In this document: positions 63,658 through 64,000 of the stretch, piece after piece
Layout of the letters: every line of letters begins with the position of its first letter
How positions within the stretch are numbered: the first letter of the stretch is position 1
DNA from: Psychrobacter phenylpyruvicus DSM 7000 = NBRC 102152
GTDB lineage: Bacteria > Pseudomonadota > Gammaproteobacteria > Pseudomonadales > Moraxellaceae
Assembly (NCBI RefSeq): GCF_000685805.1
Contig: NZ_JMKP01000003.1
Coordinates: 111,215-175,214, forward strand
DNA length: 64,000 nt
Direction: 5' to 3'
Notes under the pieces: generated by a model
Databases searched by the model: none
Seen by the model: the letters and a program-made list of their open reading frames with translations, nothing else
What the model was told of the DNA's origin: nothing
Made by a program: the position numbers and the translations under genes

Positions 63658-64000
63658 GTAAGCATCCGACCAACCCCCTATTGCGGTGGCACCCAGCGAT
63701 GAGCTAACAACTCATCCAGATCCTCTTGAGTAGGCAGGCGTCTTAGCACGTCTGTCAAATAAGCAGACACATCCAAGCCATTTAAACGAGCTGACTGAAT
63801 GATTGACATAATATTCGCAGCACGCTGCCCACTTCGCAGCGAACCGGCAAACAACCAGTTTTTACGCCCAAGTGCCCACGGACGCATCTGATTCTCCGCC
63901 CAATTATTATCAATCGGCAGCCTGCCATCATCTAGATACTGAGTCAGCGCCTGCCAACGTTTCAGGCAATAATCCATCGCCTTACTAATACTGGCATTTT
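63658..64000 (-). mobile_element. IS66-family insertion sequence, one end
   Basis: The left edge begins GTAAGCATCCGACC, agreeing with the GTAAGC start of IS66-family inverted repeats, 20 bases past the transposase stop. TGTATGAT (63650-63657) would be the eight-base target duplication, to be matched at the other end outside the window. Confidence 0.8.
63678..64000 (-). CDS. tnpC: IS66-family transposase TnpC, C-terminal part
   Basis: The frame stays open upstream to the window edge, so only the last 107 or so residues of the DDE transposase are seen. YLDDGRLPIDNNWAENQMRP contains the DNNxAE block with the catalytic glutamate, then ALGRKNWLFAGS and the C-terminal element YLTDVLRRLPTQEDLDELLAHRW typical of IS66 TnpC. 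TnpA and TnpB would lie upstream beyond the window. Coding sequence looks intact. Confidence 0.9.
   Translation of the reverse strand, partial: NASISKAMDYCLKRWQALTQYLDDGRLPIDNNWAENQMRPWALGRKNWLFAGSLRSGQRAANIMSIIQSARLNGLDVSAYLTDVLRRLPTQEDLDELLAHRWVPPQ

Noticed and set aside
1..64000. CRISPR array, tRNA or rRNA genes
   Set aside because: No regularly spaced repeat array, cloverleaf-like sequence or rRNA stretch was found by reading.

Overview
The window looks like chromosomal DNA of a Psychrobacter-like gammaproteobacterium (Moraxellaceae). This is inferred from AT-rich intergenic DNA with compact hairpin terminators, single-polypeptide Sat-type ATP sulfurylase, CysI paired with a DUF934 protein instead of CysJ, and the general look of the housekeeping proteins. 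No rRNA, tRNA or CRISPR array was found. Both edges cut genes: a methyltransferase on the left and an IS66-type transposase on the right.

Layout. 1-2.5 kb: methyltransferase end, a double SpoIIAA/STAS-like protein and two unknown small genes. 2.6-9.4 kb: sulfate assimilation (cysG, a ribbon-helix-helix-like regulator, then cysI-DUF934-cysH on the minus strand, and divergent sat). 9.5-12.1 kb: a secreted OB-like protein, cardiolipin synthase and a prohibitin-tail-like membrane protein. 12.1-22.7 kb: a type I restriction-modification locus, hsdM-hsdS at one end and hsdR plus a YgjP-type metallopeptidase at the other, split by about 3 kb of unknown AT-rich genes, palindromic repeats and a decayed hsdS tail. 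22.8-26.8 kb: a broken small gene and secreted or lipoproteins (WG-repeat, thermonuclease with Excalibur domain). 27-32.7 kb: sulfate ABC transporter with two tandem binding-protein genes and cysT, cysW, cysA; three promoters carry the same precisely spaced sequence module. 32.7-37.1 kb: universal stress protein and an arsenic locus (arsR divergent from arsB-arsC-arsH) with a 23-bp repeat after each resistance gene. 37.2-48.1 kb: MgtC-like protein, lipoprotein, gdhA, MFS exporter, hydrolase, YghU-like GST, DEAD-box helicase with a long leader, FrnE/DsbA-like protein, L-serine dehydratase. 48.3-51 kb: trpR-trpE-trpG with a well-formed TrpR operator on its promoter. 51.9-56.3 kb: allantoin use (allA, alc, puuE, NCS1 permease). 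56.7-61.3 kb: ornithine decarboxylase, DUF819 membrane protein, a flavin reductase under a probable Fur box. 61.6-64 kb: an RTX/M10 metzincin gene whose 5' part has been cut off by an IS66-type insertion.

How the genes work together. Sulfate import (Sbp, CysTWA), activation (Sat), reduction (CysH, CysI) and siroheme supply (CysG) make most of a cysteine-sulfur pathway; APS kinase and the sulfite reductase electron donor are not in the window. PuuE, Alc and AllA would take allantoin to glyoxylate and two ureas. TrpR appears to control its own gene together with anthranilate synthase. The best candidates for something undescribed are the unknown genes inside the split hsd locus, the repeat-punctuated ars operon, and the shared sulfate-transport promoter module.
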